From Bacteroidia bacterium (GTDB taxonomy: Bacteria; Bacteroidota; Bacteroidia; Bacteroidales; Prolixibacteraceae): a stretch of 13,252 nt of DNA. The DNA is taken from NCBI GenBank assembly GCA_025358395.1, contig JANYJT010000120.1:1-13252 (forward strand), given 5' to 3'. The translations under genes and the position numbers were made by a program. The notes below the pieces were generated by a model, which saw only the letters and a list, made by a program, of their open reading frames with translations, was not told where the DNA came from and did not search any database. This document shows, one piece after another, positions 7,538-13,252 of this stretch; the first letter of the stretch is position 1; every line of letters begins with the position of its first letter.

Positions 7538-8812
7538 ATGTTAAGCTTAAAATTTATTCAGGAAAATCCGGAGTTTGTCGTCGAAAGACTCGCCGTTAAA
7601 CATTTCGATGCACGTGAAATCGTTCAGCAGGTCCTTGCACTCTACCGGAAGCGCAACGAATACCAGATCGAAAGTGATGGTTGCAAAGCCGAGATGAACC
7701 AGTTGTCGAAGGAGATCGGAATCCTGTTTAAGGAAGGCAAAGCGGAAGAGGCCAACAAAGCCAAAGAGCGCACAGTCACTTTGAAAGAGCTGATCCGCCG
7801 GCATGACGAAGATTTTGTGGCAATTGATAATCAGATGGCGGCTTTGCAGGTGCAGATGCCTAATCTTCCATCAACACTCGTTCCGGCGGGGAGGACTCCC
7901 GAAGAGAACCTGGTGGTTGCCACCGGAGGCACAATTCCTCAATTGCCTGAAGGATCAAAACCCCACTGGGAACTTGCAGCACAGTATGACCTGATCGATT
8001 TTGAACTTGGCGTGAAGATCACAGGGGCAGGATTTCCTGTCTACAAAGGTTTTGGCGCGCGTATCCAGCGTGCCCTGATCAACTTTTTCCTTGACCAGGC
8101 CAGAGGGGCAGGTTACCTTGAAGTTCAACCGCCTTATGTTGTGAACGAAGCATCCGGTTTTGGTACCGGTCAGCTGCCCGACAAGGAAGGTCAGATGTAT
8201 CACTGTCCAATCGACGGATTGTACCTTATTCCAACCGCCGAAGTACCTGTTACCAATATTTTCCGTGATGTGATTGTGGAAGCCAAAGATCTTCCGATCA
8301 AAACGACCGCTTATTCCGCCTGTTTCCGCCGTGAGGCTGGCTCTTACGGAAAGGATGTCCGCGGCTTGAACCGCCTGCACCAGTTCGACAAAGTGGAAAT
8401 TGTGCAGATTGCACATCCTGATAAGTCTTATGAATCACTCGATCAGATGGTTAGCTATGTGCAGTCGCTGGTTGAAAAACTGGGATTACCCTACCGGATT
8501 CTTCGTCTTTGCGGTGGCGACATGAGTTTTACCTCAGCCCTAACTTATGATTTTGAGGTATGGTCGGCCGGACAGGCACGCTGGCTCGAGGTCTCATCGG
8601 TATCCAATTTCGAATCATTCCAGGCCAACCGGTTGAAACTTCGCTACCGCGATGAGGTCAATAAAAAGCCTCAGCTGGCACATACCCTGAACGGCAGTGC
8701 GCTCGCCTTGCCTCGGATAGTGGCCTCTATTCTGGAAAACTACCAGACACCGGAAGGAATCAGGGTGCCTGAGGTGTTGGTACCTTACATGGGCTGCACG
8801 ATAATTAACTAA
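7538..8812 (+). CDS. serS: Serine--tRNA ligase
   Basis: A 424-residue class II aminoacyl-tRNA synthetase that charges tRNA-Ser and tRNA-Sec with serine in the cytoplasm. The first ~110 residues form the long antiparallel coiled-coil arm (EYQIESDGCKAEMNQLSKEIG onward) that grips the tRNA long variable arm. The catalytic domain has TAEVPVTN, the motif 2 block CFRREAGSYGKDVRGLNR with R264, and QFDKVEIV. Motif 3 reads LNGSALALPRIVASILENYQ with R393; ALALPR replaces the more widespread GLAVGR, as in other Bacteroidota. TYDFEVWSAGQ and EVSSVSNFESFQANR supply the serine/ATP pocket. Length is normal. It lies downstream of a strong terminator, so it needs its own promoter, which I could not identify with confidence in the 18-95 bp before the ATG. 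Confidence 0.97.
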   Translation: MLSLKFIQENPEFVVERLAVKHFDAREIVQQVLALYRKRNEYQIESDGCKAEMNQLSKEIGILFKEGKAEEANKAKERTVTLKELIRRHDEDFVAIDNQMAALQVQMPNLPSTLVPAGRTPEENLVVATGGTIPQLPEGSKPHWELAAQYDLIDFELGVKITGAGFPVYKGFGARIQRALINFFLDQARGAGYLEVQPPYVVNEASGFGTGQLPDKEGQMYHCPIDGLYLIPTAEVPVTNIFRDVIVEAKDLPIKTTAYSACFRREAGSYGKDVRGLNRLHQFDKVEIVQIAHPDKSYESLDQMVSYVQSLVEKLGLPYRILRLCGGDMSFTSALTYDFEVWSAGQARWLEVSSVSNFESFQANRLKLRYRDEVNKKPQLAHTLNGSALALPRIVASILENYQTPEGIRVPEVLVPYMGCTIIN

Positions 8813-8857
8813 GGCCTAAAATTTCGTATATTTAGGAGATATGAATTCTATAAAAAG

Positions 8858-9013
8858 ATGAAGATTACCGCTGTTATAGAAAAGAGTGAAGACGGCTGGT
8901 GTGTTGGTCAAATTGAGGAGTTTCCGGAGGCAGTATCACAAGGCAAAACCGTAAAGGAACTTCAGGATAATTTAATTGATGCATTACATTTAGTGATGGA
9001 GAGTCAAACTTGA
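8858..9013 (+). CDS. Short orphan HicB-like antitoxin-type protein
   Basis: A 51-residue ORF beginning MKITAVIEKSEDGWCVGQIE and continuing EFPEAVSQGKTVKELQDNLIDALHLVMESQT, then TGA. The beta-beta-alpha pattern (GW.VG.I.E.P.A.SQG.T..EL..NL.DAL.L) is the N-terminal fold of HicB/UPF0150 proteins, which neutralise the HicA mRNA interferase. Family members in Bacteroidota usually continue some 15-25 residues after this point and have hicA next door. No HicA sequence is visible on either side. A seven-codon ORF (8841-8861) with an AGGAG-like stretch before it ends by overlapping this ATG as ATGA, possibly coincidence. The gene is either a minimal HicB solo or the remnant of a lost toxin-antitoxin pair. 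Confidence 0.65.
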   Translation: MKITAVIEKSEDGWCVGQIEEFPEAVSQGKTVKELQDNLIDALHLVMESQT

Positions 9014-9076
9014 AATTCCTGCCATTAAGAAATGATATTATTGGATTGGCGATCCTCCAAAAACTCCATTTTTTTA

Positions 9077-9107
9077 AAATATTATTTGGATTTTTCAAAT
9101 AATATTT
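9077..9107. promoter_or_regulatory. 12-bp inverted repeat upstream of sdpR (operator or terminator candidate)
   Basis: AAATATTATTTG (9077-9088) and CAAATAATATTT (9096-9107) are perfect inverted arms around a 7-nt GATTTTT loop. The site directly abuts a second palindrome at 9107-9128. It is very AT-rich and could be either a dimeric repressor site or the end hairpin of the hicB-like transcript. Its proximity to an autorepressor gene makes an operator role plausible. Confidence 0.55.
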
Positions 9108-9128
9108 AGATATTTGCCTAAATATCTA
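9107..9128. promoter_or_regulatory. Probable SdpR/ArsR autorepressor operator
   Basis: TAGATATTT (9107-9115) and AAATATCTA (9120-9128) are perfect 9-bp arms around GCCT, a 22-bp dyad typical of ArsR-family winged-helix dimers. It ends six bases before the sdpR ATG at 9135. A repressor bound here would block the start region of its own gene, as SdpR family autorepressors do. Confidence 0.65.
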
Positions 9129-9134
9129 TCTCGA

Positions 9135-9395
9135 ATGAATATTTTCTTCAAGGCATTGAACGATCCAACCCGCAGAGAGATTCTGGAGTTGCTGAACAAG
9201 GGAGACCTGACAGCCGGCGAGATTGCCGATCGGTTCAGCATGACCAAGCCAAGCATCTCACACCATCTGGATTTGCTGAAACAAGCCGATTTGGTTGTGA
9301 GTATCCGTAAGGGACAGTACATCAAGTATTCCATTAATACCACGGTATTTGATGGGGTGGTTGTGTGGCTGATGCAGTTTAAGAAAAGTACTTAG
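9135..9395 (+). CDS. sdpR: SdpR-type ArsR-family autorepressor
   Basis: An 86-residue winged-helix DNA-binding protein. From the ATG at 9135 it reads MNIFFKALNDPTRREILELL, then DLTAGEIADRFSMTKPSISHHLDLLKQADLV with the recognition helix at about 37-46, then the wing RKGQYIKYSIN and VFDGVVVWLMQF. This pattern, especially TKPSISHHL and KYSINTTV, closely follows Bacillus SdpR, the autorepressor of the sdpRI immunity operon. There are no cysteines, so it is not a metal sensor. An in-frame TTG at 9114 is less likely because it falls inside the operator palindrome. The last codons AGT ACT TAG belong to the AGTACTT repeat, so residues ST and the stop are repeat-derived. In Bacillus, SdpI sequesters SdpR at the membrane when toxin is present; the sdpI-like gene 1.6 kb downstream suggests a similar circuit. 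Confidence 0.87.
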   Translation: MNIFFKALNDPTRREILELLNKGDLTAGEIADRFSMTKPSISHHLDLLKQADLVVSIRKGQYIKYSINTTVFDGVVVWLMQFKKST

Positions 9396-9480
9396 AGTTT
9401 GGAGTACTTCAAGTACTTAAAGTAATGGGACTCCCTACTTCAACTCTAAGTACTCCAAACTCTAAGTACTTGAAGTACTT
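9386..9480. repeat. AGTACTT repeat cluster with 23-bp inverted repeat, copy 2
   Basis: Arms 9386-9408 and 9449-9471 are perfectly complementary over 23 bp around a 40-nt loop, and further AGTACTT units lie between and after them. The cluster starts inside the last codons of sdpR (TAG at 9393-9395) and ends about 40 bp before the hydrolase ATG. The 20-mer ACTCTAAGTACTCCAAACTC (9443-9462) is identical to 894-913 after lolD. There is no T-run directly after the right arm, though a TTTTAAAA follows. A role in partial termination or mRNA stabilisation between sdpR and the hydrolase is possible. Confidence 0.88.
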
Positions 9481-9519
9481 TTAAAACAAAGAACTATCCA
9501 TTATATAAATTATAGAAAA

Positions 9520-10917
9520 ATGAAAAAAGCAACAATGATTTTGGCACTGTTACTGGCTGTCCCCGGCGTTTTCGGACAAGACATTACGGGTCAGTGGAAC
9601 GGGGTTTTGAAGGTGAATGGAACTCAGTTGAGGCTGGTCTTCAACATCAGCAAAAGTGGAGCCGTTTACAGCGCCACGATGGACAGTCCTGACCAGGGCG
9701 CCAGGGGGATTCCTGTTACCAGTACAACCTTCGAGAATTCGAAATTAAACATTGTGATTACCAATCTGAAGATGGAGTATTCAGGAGAATTGAAGGGAAA
9801 TGCGATTACCGGAATATTCAAACAAAATGGGCTTGAACTGCCCATGGATTTGTCAAGGGAAGAGGTTCAGAAGCAAGTTGTTAAGCATCCGCAGGAGCCA
9901 GTTAAGCCTTACCCGTATTATGAGGAAGATGTTACCTTTCAGAATGTCAAAGAGAACTTTACCCTGTCAGGCACGCTTACTTTGCCTAAAAAGGAGGGAA
10001 AATATCCTGCTGTCATCCTGATCACGGGAAGCGGTCCGCAGAACAGGAACGAGGAGATCATGGGTCACAAGCCTTTTCTGGTGCTGTCCGATTACCTGAC
10101 AAAGCAGGGAATTGCCGTATTGAGGTACGATGACCGCGGAGTCGGGCAATCCAAAGGAGTCTTTAAGAATGCCATTACCGCTGATTTCGCAACGGATGCG
10201 AAGAGTGCCCTGGTCTACCTGAAAACAAGGAAAGAGATTATTCCCGCCAAAATCGGACTTGTCGGACATAGTGAAGGGGGGATTATTGCACCTATGGTAG
10301 CCGCCGGAAACAAAGATGTGGATTTTATTGTATTGTTGGCCGGGACAGGAATCCGTGGCGATAAATTACTTTTACTTCAGGAGGAACTGATTGCCAGGGC
10401 TACAGGAGTAAATGACAAGGATATCAAGCAGTCCAAAGATATTAACACCAGGGTATTTGACCTTATTTTGAAATCGGATAATGATGAAACGCTAAAGAGT
10501 GATCTCGAAAATTTCCTGACGGAGGAGTTGAAAAAGAGTCCGGAGGATGCCAAACCCAGAGGCATGACCACAGATGAGATAGTGACCATGCAACTAAATC
10601 GAACCACCAACCCCTGGATGTTAAATTTCATCCGGTATGATCCGGCTATGGTATTGGGAAAAGTGAAATGTCCGGTATTGGCTGTCAATGGAGATAAAGA
10701 CCTGCAGGTCCCGTCGAAAGTTAACCTTCCTGCAATTGAAAATGCGCTGAAGAAGGGTGGGAATAAACAAGTTACCACGAAAGAATTCGCCGGACTGAAC
10801 CACTTGTTCCAGGAGTGCAAAACAGGAGCTCCTTCCGAATATGCGGATATCGAGCAAACTTTTTCGCCGGTAGTGATGGACGAGGTTGCCAAATGGATTT
10901 TAAAGCAAACTAAATAG
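9520..10917 (+). CDS. Exported alpha/beta hydrolase (serine esterase-like) in an sdpR-sdpI locus
   Basis: A 465-residue secreted or periplasmic enzyme. Residues 1-19 are a signal peptide (MKKATMILALLLAVPGVFG, cleaved before Q or D). Residues about 20-115 form a small beta-rich domain starting DITGQWNGVLKVNG, with many alternating hydrophobic strands. The hydrolase domain starts near 140: ITGSGPQNRNEE is the oxyanion-hole loop, RYDDRGVGQSKG is a conserved early motif, GHSEGG carries the nucleophile S251, GDKDLQVP carries the likely acid D394, and GLNHLFQ carries H428. The triad is complete, so an active carboxylesterase or related hydrolase is expected; the substrate is unknown. The gene sits between sdpR and sdpI, with repeat clusters on both sides. 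It may be co-regulated with them, or be an independent gene trapped there. Confidence 0.85.
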   Translation: MKKATMILALLLAVPGVFGQDITGQWNGVLKVNGTQLRLVFNISKSGAVYSATMDSPDQGARGIPVTSTTFENSKLNIVITNLKMEYSGELKGNAITGIFKQNGLELPMDLSREEVQKQVVKHPQEPVKPYPYYEEDVTFQNVKENFTLSGTLTLPKKEGKYPAVILITGSGPQNRNEEIMGHKPFLVLSDYLTKQGIAVLRYDDRGVGQSKGVFKNAITADFATDAKSALVYLKTRKEIIPAKIGLVGHSEGGIIAPMVAAGNKDVDFIVLLAGTGIRGDKLLLLQEELIARATGVNDKDIKQSKDINTRVFDLILKSDNDETLKSDLENFLTEELKKSPEDAKPRGMTTDEIVTMQLNRTTNPWMLNFIRYDPAMVLGKVKCPVLAVNGDKDLQVPSKVNLPAIENALKKGGNKQVTTKEFAGLNHLFQECKTGAPSEYADIEQTFSPVVMDEVAKWILKQTK

Positions 10918-10926
10918 TGTTGTGCA

Positions 10927-10990
10927 TCATGATGAACTTGATTTAGCATCCCTTCATCAATAGGGGGATTCCGGATCAAGTTCATCATGA
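10927..10990. repeat. 16-bp inverted repeat between the hydrolase gene and sdpI
   Basis: Arms 10927-10942 and 10975-10990 (core CATGATGAACTTGAT) pair perfectly around a 32-nt loop. An outer 7-bp pair, TGTTGTG (10918-10924) with CACAACA (11013-11019), could close a larger structure over the whole 122-bp gap. No T-run follows, so full termination is unlikely. A transcript-stabilising or attenuating structure is possible, or a dispersed repeat unrelated to the flanking genes. Confidence 0.75.
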
Positions 10991-11039
10991 CTTACCGCCA
11001 TTGGGCATTTAACACAACAATAGTATTACAATCAAAACT

Positions 11040-11672
11040 ATGAAAAGAGAAAAAATCACCCAGGAGCTAGCACTTATTCTAATTGCTGTTCTCCCTGTCA
11101 TTTACATGTTTATGAACTGGAATTTGCTTCCTGAATCCATCCCGGTTCATTTTGACCTCAAGGGAAATCCGAACGGATATGGCTCGAGATGGGTGTATGT
11201 CATCATGCCTGTCGGACTCTATTTGCTGATGCTGGTGTTGCCAAAAATTGATCCGCGCAAAGCCAATTATGATGTTTTTGAAGGAAGTTACTACAAACTT
11301 CGGTTGATCCTGGGTATCTTCTTTGGAATGATCACTGCATCAGTGATTTGGGGGATTGTCAACAATTCCAACTCAATTCAAAAATTGATGCCGCTCTCCA
11401 TTTTCTTCCTTTTTATGCTGATAGGCAACTACTTAGGTAACATCCGACCCAACTATTTTGTGGGCATCAAAGTACCATGGACACTTAACAATGACGAGGT
11501 TTGGACCCGCACGCACAAGATGGCCGGAAAACTTTGGTTCTGGGGGAGTTTGGTTGGGATGGCCCTCTATTTTGTGGTAGAAAAGATAGAATATGTGTTT
11601 ATCCCGTTGTTGGTCATTCTGATTGTGGTTCCGATTGTCTATTCGTATGTAATATATCGAAAATTGGGATAG
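11040..11672 (+). CDS. sdpI: SdpI-family membrane protein (immunity/signal protein)
   Basis: A 210-residue inner-membrane protein with about six helices (10-26, 52-67, 88-106, 116-131, 165-183, 187-205). The N-terminal half is a DUF1648 unit with LLPESIPVHFDLKGNPNGYG. The second half has GNYLGNIRPNYFVGIKVPWT and NNDEVWTRTHKMAGKLWFWG, the defining SdpI/YhfL motif. In Bacillus SdpI gives immunity to the SDP killing peptide and relieves SdpR repression. Here the gene follows the hydrolase and lies 1.6 kb after sdpR, and no SdpC-like toxin gene is in view. The stop TAG is at 11670-11672. A second reading frame across the last codons runs into an OmpA-like remnant. Confidence 0.85.
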   Translation: MKREKITQELALILIAVLPVIYMFMNWNLLPESIPVHFDLKGNPNGYGSRWVYVIMPVGLYLLMLVLPKIDPRKANYDVFEGSYYKLRLILGIFFGMITASVIWGIVNNSNSIQKLMPLSIFFLFMLIGNYLGNIRPNYFVGIKVPWTLNNDEVWTRTHKMAGKLWFWGSLVGMALYFVVEKIEYVFIPLLVILIVVPIVYSYVIYRKLG

Positions 11673-11686
11673 AGACGGGTCGCTGA

Positions 11687-11809
11687 CCTGTCGTCAAAGG
11701 CTATGGCGAAACAATGCTGATCAACAGATGTTCTGACGGTGTTCCATGCACCCAGGCAGAGCATCAGGCTAACCGAAGGACGGAGTTCAAGGTGTTGACG
11801 CTGGAGTAA
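11687..11809 (+). pseudogene. 3' remnant of an OmpA-family outer-membrane/peptidoglycan-binding protein
   Basis: The frame from 11687 to TAA at 11807-11809 encodes PVVKGYGETMLINRCSDGVP followed by CTQAEHQANRRTEFKVLTLE. The pattern KGYGE..L.NRC.DGV.C...EHQ.NRRTEF is the C-terminal end of the OmpA-like peptidoglycan-binding domain found in many Bacteroidota. The frame is closed upstream by TGA at 11684-11686. Before that stop the same frame reads SKIGIETGR inside the end of sdpI, which itself resembles the segment normally preceding KGYGE (SKGI...R). The rest of the OmpA gene (normally over 200 residues) is absent. This is therefore a deletion remnant, not a functional gene. It explains the only GC-richer patch in an otherwise AT-rich stretch. 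Confidence 0.82.
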
Positions 11810-12367
11810 ATCATAATTAGAATCACTCTAAATTACTATATACAGATAGTTATCTATCTAAACATAAATATTTATCCGGCAAGGAATGGTAGTTTTCATA
11901 ATTCATTTCAGTAAGGTATGCTGTTTGCATGCTGGAAAGTGTCTGTTCATTTGATTTCTGCTTTGCTTTTCGCACCAACTGGAAGACTTTAGGCTTTCCG
12001 ATAATGGTCCGATCATTCTGATCTCTTGTTTACATTTTATCAAAATTACAATTGGGGATGTTTTGAAAGTGGGAAATCACTTCTTTAAACTTTCTTGAAA
12101 AGGCATTGTTACCCCGAAAAGCACTTTTGCTTGACTTAACCTGCCTGAAAATGATTTATTCTCCACTTTAAAGTTTCACATCACCTATTCCGTGATCTAT
12201 CCTGGCCTTAAAATGGCTGCATTTTATCCGCTCATTTTAAGGCTGCTTTAACCTATACTTTTTTCTGCAAATTAATTTATCAATCTTCTTTCCCGAAAAC
12301 GGGAACAGCCATTGCCATTGCCTTTTGCGTAAATATCAGCTTGTGTAATAAACCTAAATCCAACAAA
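11810..12367. other. Gene-free stretch between the OmpA remnant and the HYR gene
   Basis: About 560 AT-rich bases without an intact gene. On the minus strand one frame runs from 12155 down to 11850 with a single internal stop at 12030-12032. Its parts read SAFRGNNAFSRKFKEVISHF and, after the stop, VFQLVRKAKQKSNEQTLSSM, and they look more protein-like than random, so a decayed gene or repeated element is possible. Nearer the next gene, GCCTTAAAATG (12205-12215) and CATTTTAAGGC (12233-12243) form an 11-bp inverted repeat, with TAAAATG/CATTTTA nested in its left half. No clear promoter match was found for the HYR gene. Confidence 0.5.
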
Positions 12368-13252
12368 GTGAAGTCAACCCTTAAGACGCTCATCCGTAGA
12401 AAGGATACCCGCAAGGTTCAAAAATTAACCCTGTTCTGTCTGCATTTTTTCCTTACCGCAGCAGTTTTTGCAACTCGGGAGAATGCACCATTTGAGGCAT
12501 ACCTGATTCCGGCCGACATTGTCAATCCTGTGATCACCTGTACAGGCAACAAGACCGTTGCTACCACCTCCGGCATTTGCACCTATACCCATGCAACAAA
12601 CTTGTGGAACCCGACTGCCAGCGATAATGTCGGTGTCACATCGTTGACTTACTCCCTATCCGGTGTCACTTCGGGTACCGGGACTACCTTAAATGGCAGG
12701 CTTTTTAACAAGGGAGTCACAACGGTTACCTGGACCGCCGCAGATGCAGCAGGAAATAGTAAATCGTGTGCTTTTACAGTGACTGTTTTTGATGGTGAAA
12801 GTCCAAAGACAAATTGTAAATATGTAACTGTTCAACTTGATAAAACCGGCCATATTCTAGTTTTTCCTGTTACAGTTGATGATGGATCCCATGACAATTG
12901 TGGAATTGAGAATTTTCAGATTTCAAGAGACTTTGGCATAAGTTATTATGATTTCTTGCAATTCGATTGTTCAGATATTGGAGATCAAACAATTAAATTA
13001 TTTGTTGCTGATGAGGCTGGTAATTTTTCCACCTGTTATACTACCATTACCATCGAAGATACCCAGGGACCTACCCTGGATGATCTTTCCACAAAAATAG
13101 TGCAGGCAGACGGCTCTCTTTGCACCTATACCCATCCTGGAACCTCCTGGGATGTAACCGACAATTGTGCCGTCAGCTCCATGAGCTACACCTTATCCGG
13201 GGCTACAGTAACCGGTCCAACTGAGGGATCACTTTCGGGTGTTGTATTCAGC
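12368..13252 (+). CDS. Exported HYR-repeat surface or adhesin-like protein (partial, 5' end)
   Basis: An open frame of 295 codons from a GTG at 12368 to the window end, with no stop. No ATG exists between the upstream in-frame stop (12209-12211) and the signal sequence, so GTG is the best start. Residues 1-35 are a long-n-region signal peptide: basic KSTLKTLIRRKDTRKVQK, then hydrophobic LTLFCLHFFLTAAVFA. Three HYR-type immunoglobulin-like modules follow (about 54-146, 147-235, 236 onward). They share patterns such as PTASDNVGVTSLTY, WTAADAAGNSKSCAFTVTV, and VADEAGNFSTCYTTITIEDT. Such modules are common in large Bacteroidota cell-surface proteins exported by type IX secretion, whose C-terminal signal would lie beyond the window. 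Module 2 is clearly more AT-rich than modules 1 and 3. Confidence 0.85.
   Translation, partial: MKSTLKTLIRRKDTRKVQKLTLFCLHFFLTAAVFATRENAPFEAYLIPADIVNPVITCTGNKTVATTSGICTYTHATNLWNPTASDNVGVTSLTYSLSGVTSGTGTTLNGRLFNKGVTTVTWTAADAAGNSKSCAFTVTVFDGESPKTNCKYVTVQLDKTGHILVFPVTVDDGSHDNCGIENFQISRDFGISYYDFLQFDCSDIGDQTIKLFVADEAGNFSTCYTTITIEDTQGPTLDDLSTKIVQADGSLCTYTHPGTSWDVTDNCAVSSMSYTLSGATVTGPTEGSLSGVVFS

Noticed and set aside
8827..8834. TATATTTA as a -7 box for the hicB-like gene
   Set aside because: One mismatch to TAnnTTTG and no TTG at the required distance upstream, too weak to annotate.
8874..9098. Antisense 74-codon frame over the hicB-like gene
   Set aside because: No recognisable family; the + frame has the HicB pattern and this frame is its shadow.
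9014..9106. HicA toxin or continuation of hicB after a frameshift
   Set aside because: Frames after the hicB stop give short hydrophobic or AT-driven peptides without HicA motifs.
9114..9134. TTG start extending SdpR by seven residues
   Set aside because: It lies inside the 9107-9128 palindrome, and the family N-terminus matches the ATG at 9135.
11673..11809. Structured RNA or group II intron relic
   Set aside because: The GC-richer block first looked like structured RNA, with an 8-bp stem at 11674-11692, but translation gives a clear OmpA C-terminus, which explains the composition better.

Overview
The window looks like chromosomal DNA of a Bacteroidota bacterium, most likely class Bacteroidia. 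Genes lack Shine-Dalgarno sequences, and the rplU promoter fits the Bacteroidetes consensus (TTG, 19 nt, TAnnTTTG). The gene families agree: an Lnb/DUF4105 protein, a DUF1761 protein, HYR-repeat surface protein modules and an OmpA-type C-terminus with the 'NRC..GV.C....HQ.NRRTEF' signature. All recognised intact genes are on the + strand.

Layout. Positions 1-54 hold the last 17 codons and stop of an unidentified gene. Then come lolD (187-858, lipoprotein-export ATPase), a trmN6-type tRNA adenine methyltransferase (933-1652) ending inside a strong hairpin terminator, a DUF1761 membrane protein (1727-2146), an Lnb-type lipoprotein-acylation candidate (2207-3463), mutS (3460-6078, TTG start overlapping the previous stop) and mscL (6273-6695). 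The ribosomal pair rplU-rpmA (6835-7442) has its own promoter and a structured leader, and ends at a 37-bp perfect inverted repeat before serS (7538-8812). This first 8.8 kb is housekeeping and lipoprotein-envelope biology.

From 8813 on the window becomes accessory. It carries a short orphan HicB-like antitoxin (8858-9013), an SdpR-type ArsR autorepressor (9135-9395) with two palindromes just upstream, a secreted alpha/beta hydrolase (9520-10917) and an SdpI-type membrane protein (11040-11672). This resembles the Bacillus sdpRI immunity/autoregulation pair with an exported hydrolase placed between its halves. After sdpI lies an undescribed fragment, the last ~40-50 codons of an OmpA-family gene, then ~560 bp without an intact gene. 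A GTG-started HYR-repeat exported protein (from 12368) runs off the window end; its second module is much more AT-rich than the modules on either side.

The most unusual signal is the intergenic repeat content. One repeat family (AGTACTTAG / CTCTAAGTACTCCAAACTC) occurs after lolD and after sdpR, and in both places supplies the last codons and the stop of the upstream gene (AGT ACT TAG). A different 8-bp repeat (AATGTGCT) forms an inverted pair of arrays between mutS and mscL. A heptamer array (AGTTGAG) and a perfect 20-bp palindrome lie upstream of lolD.
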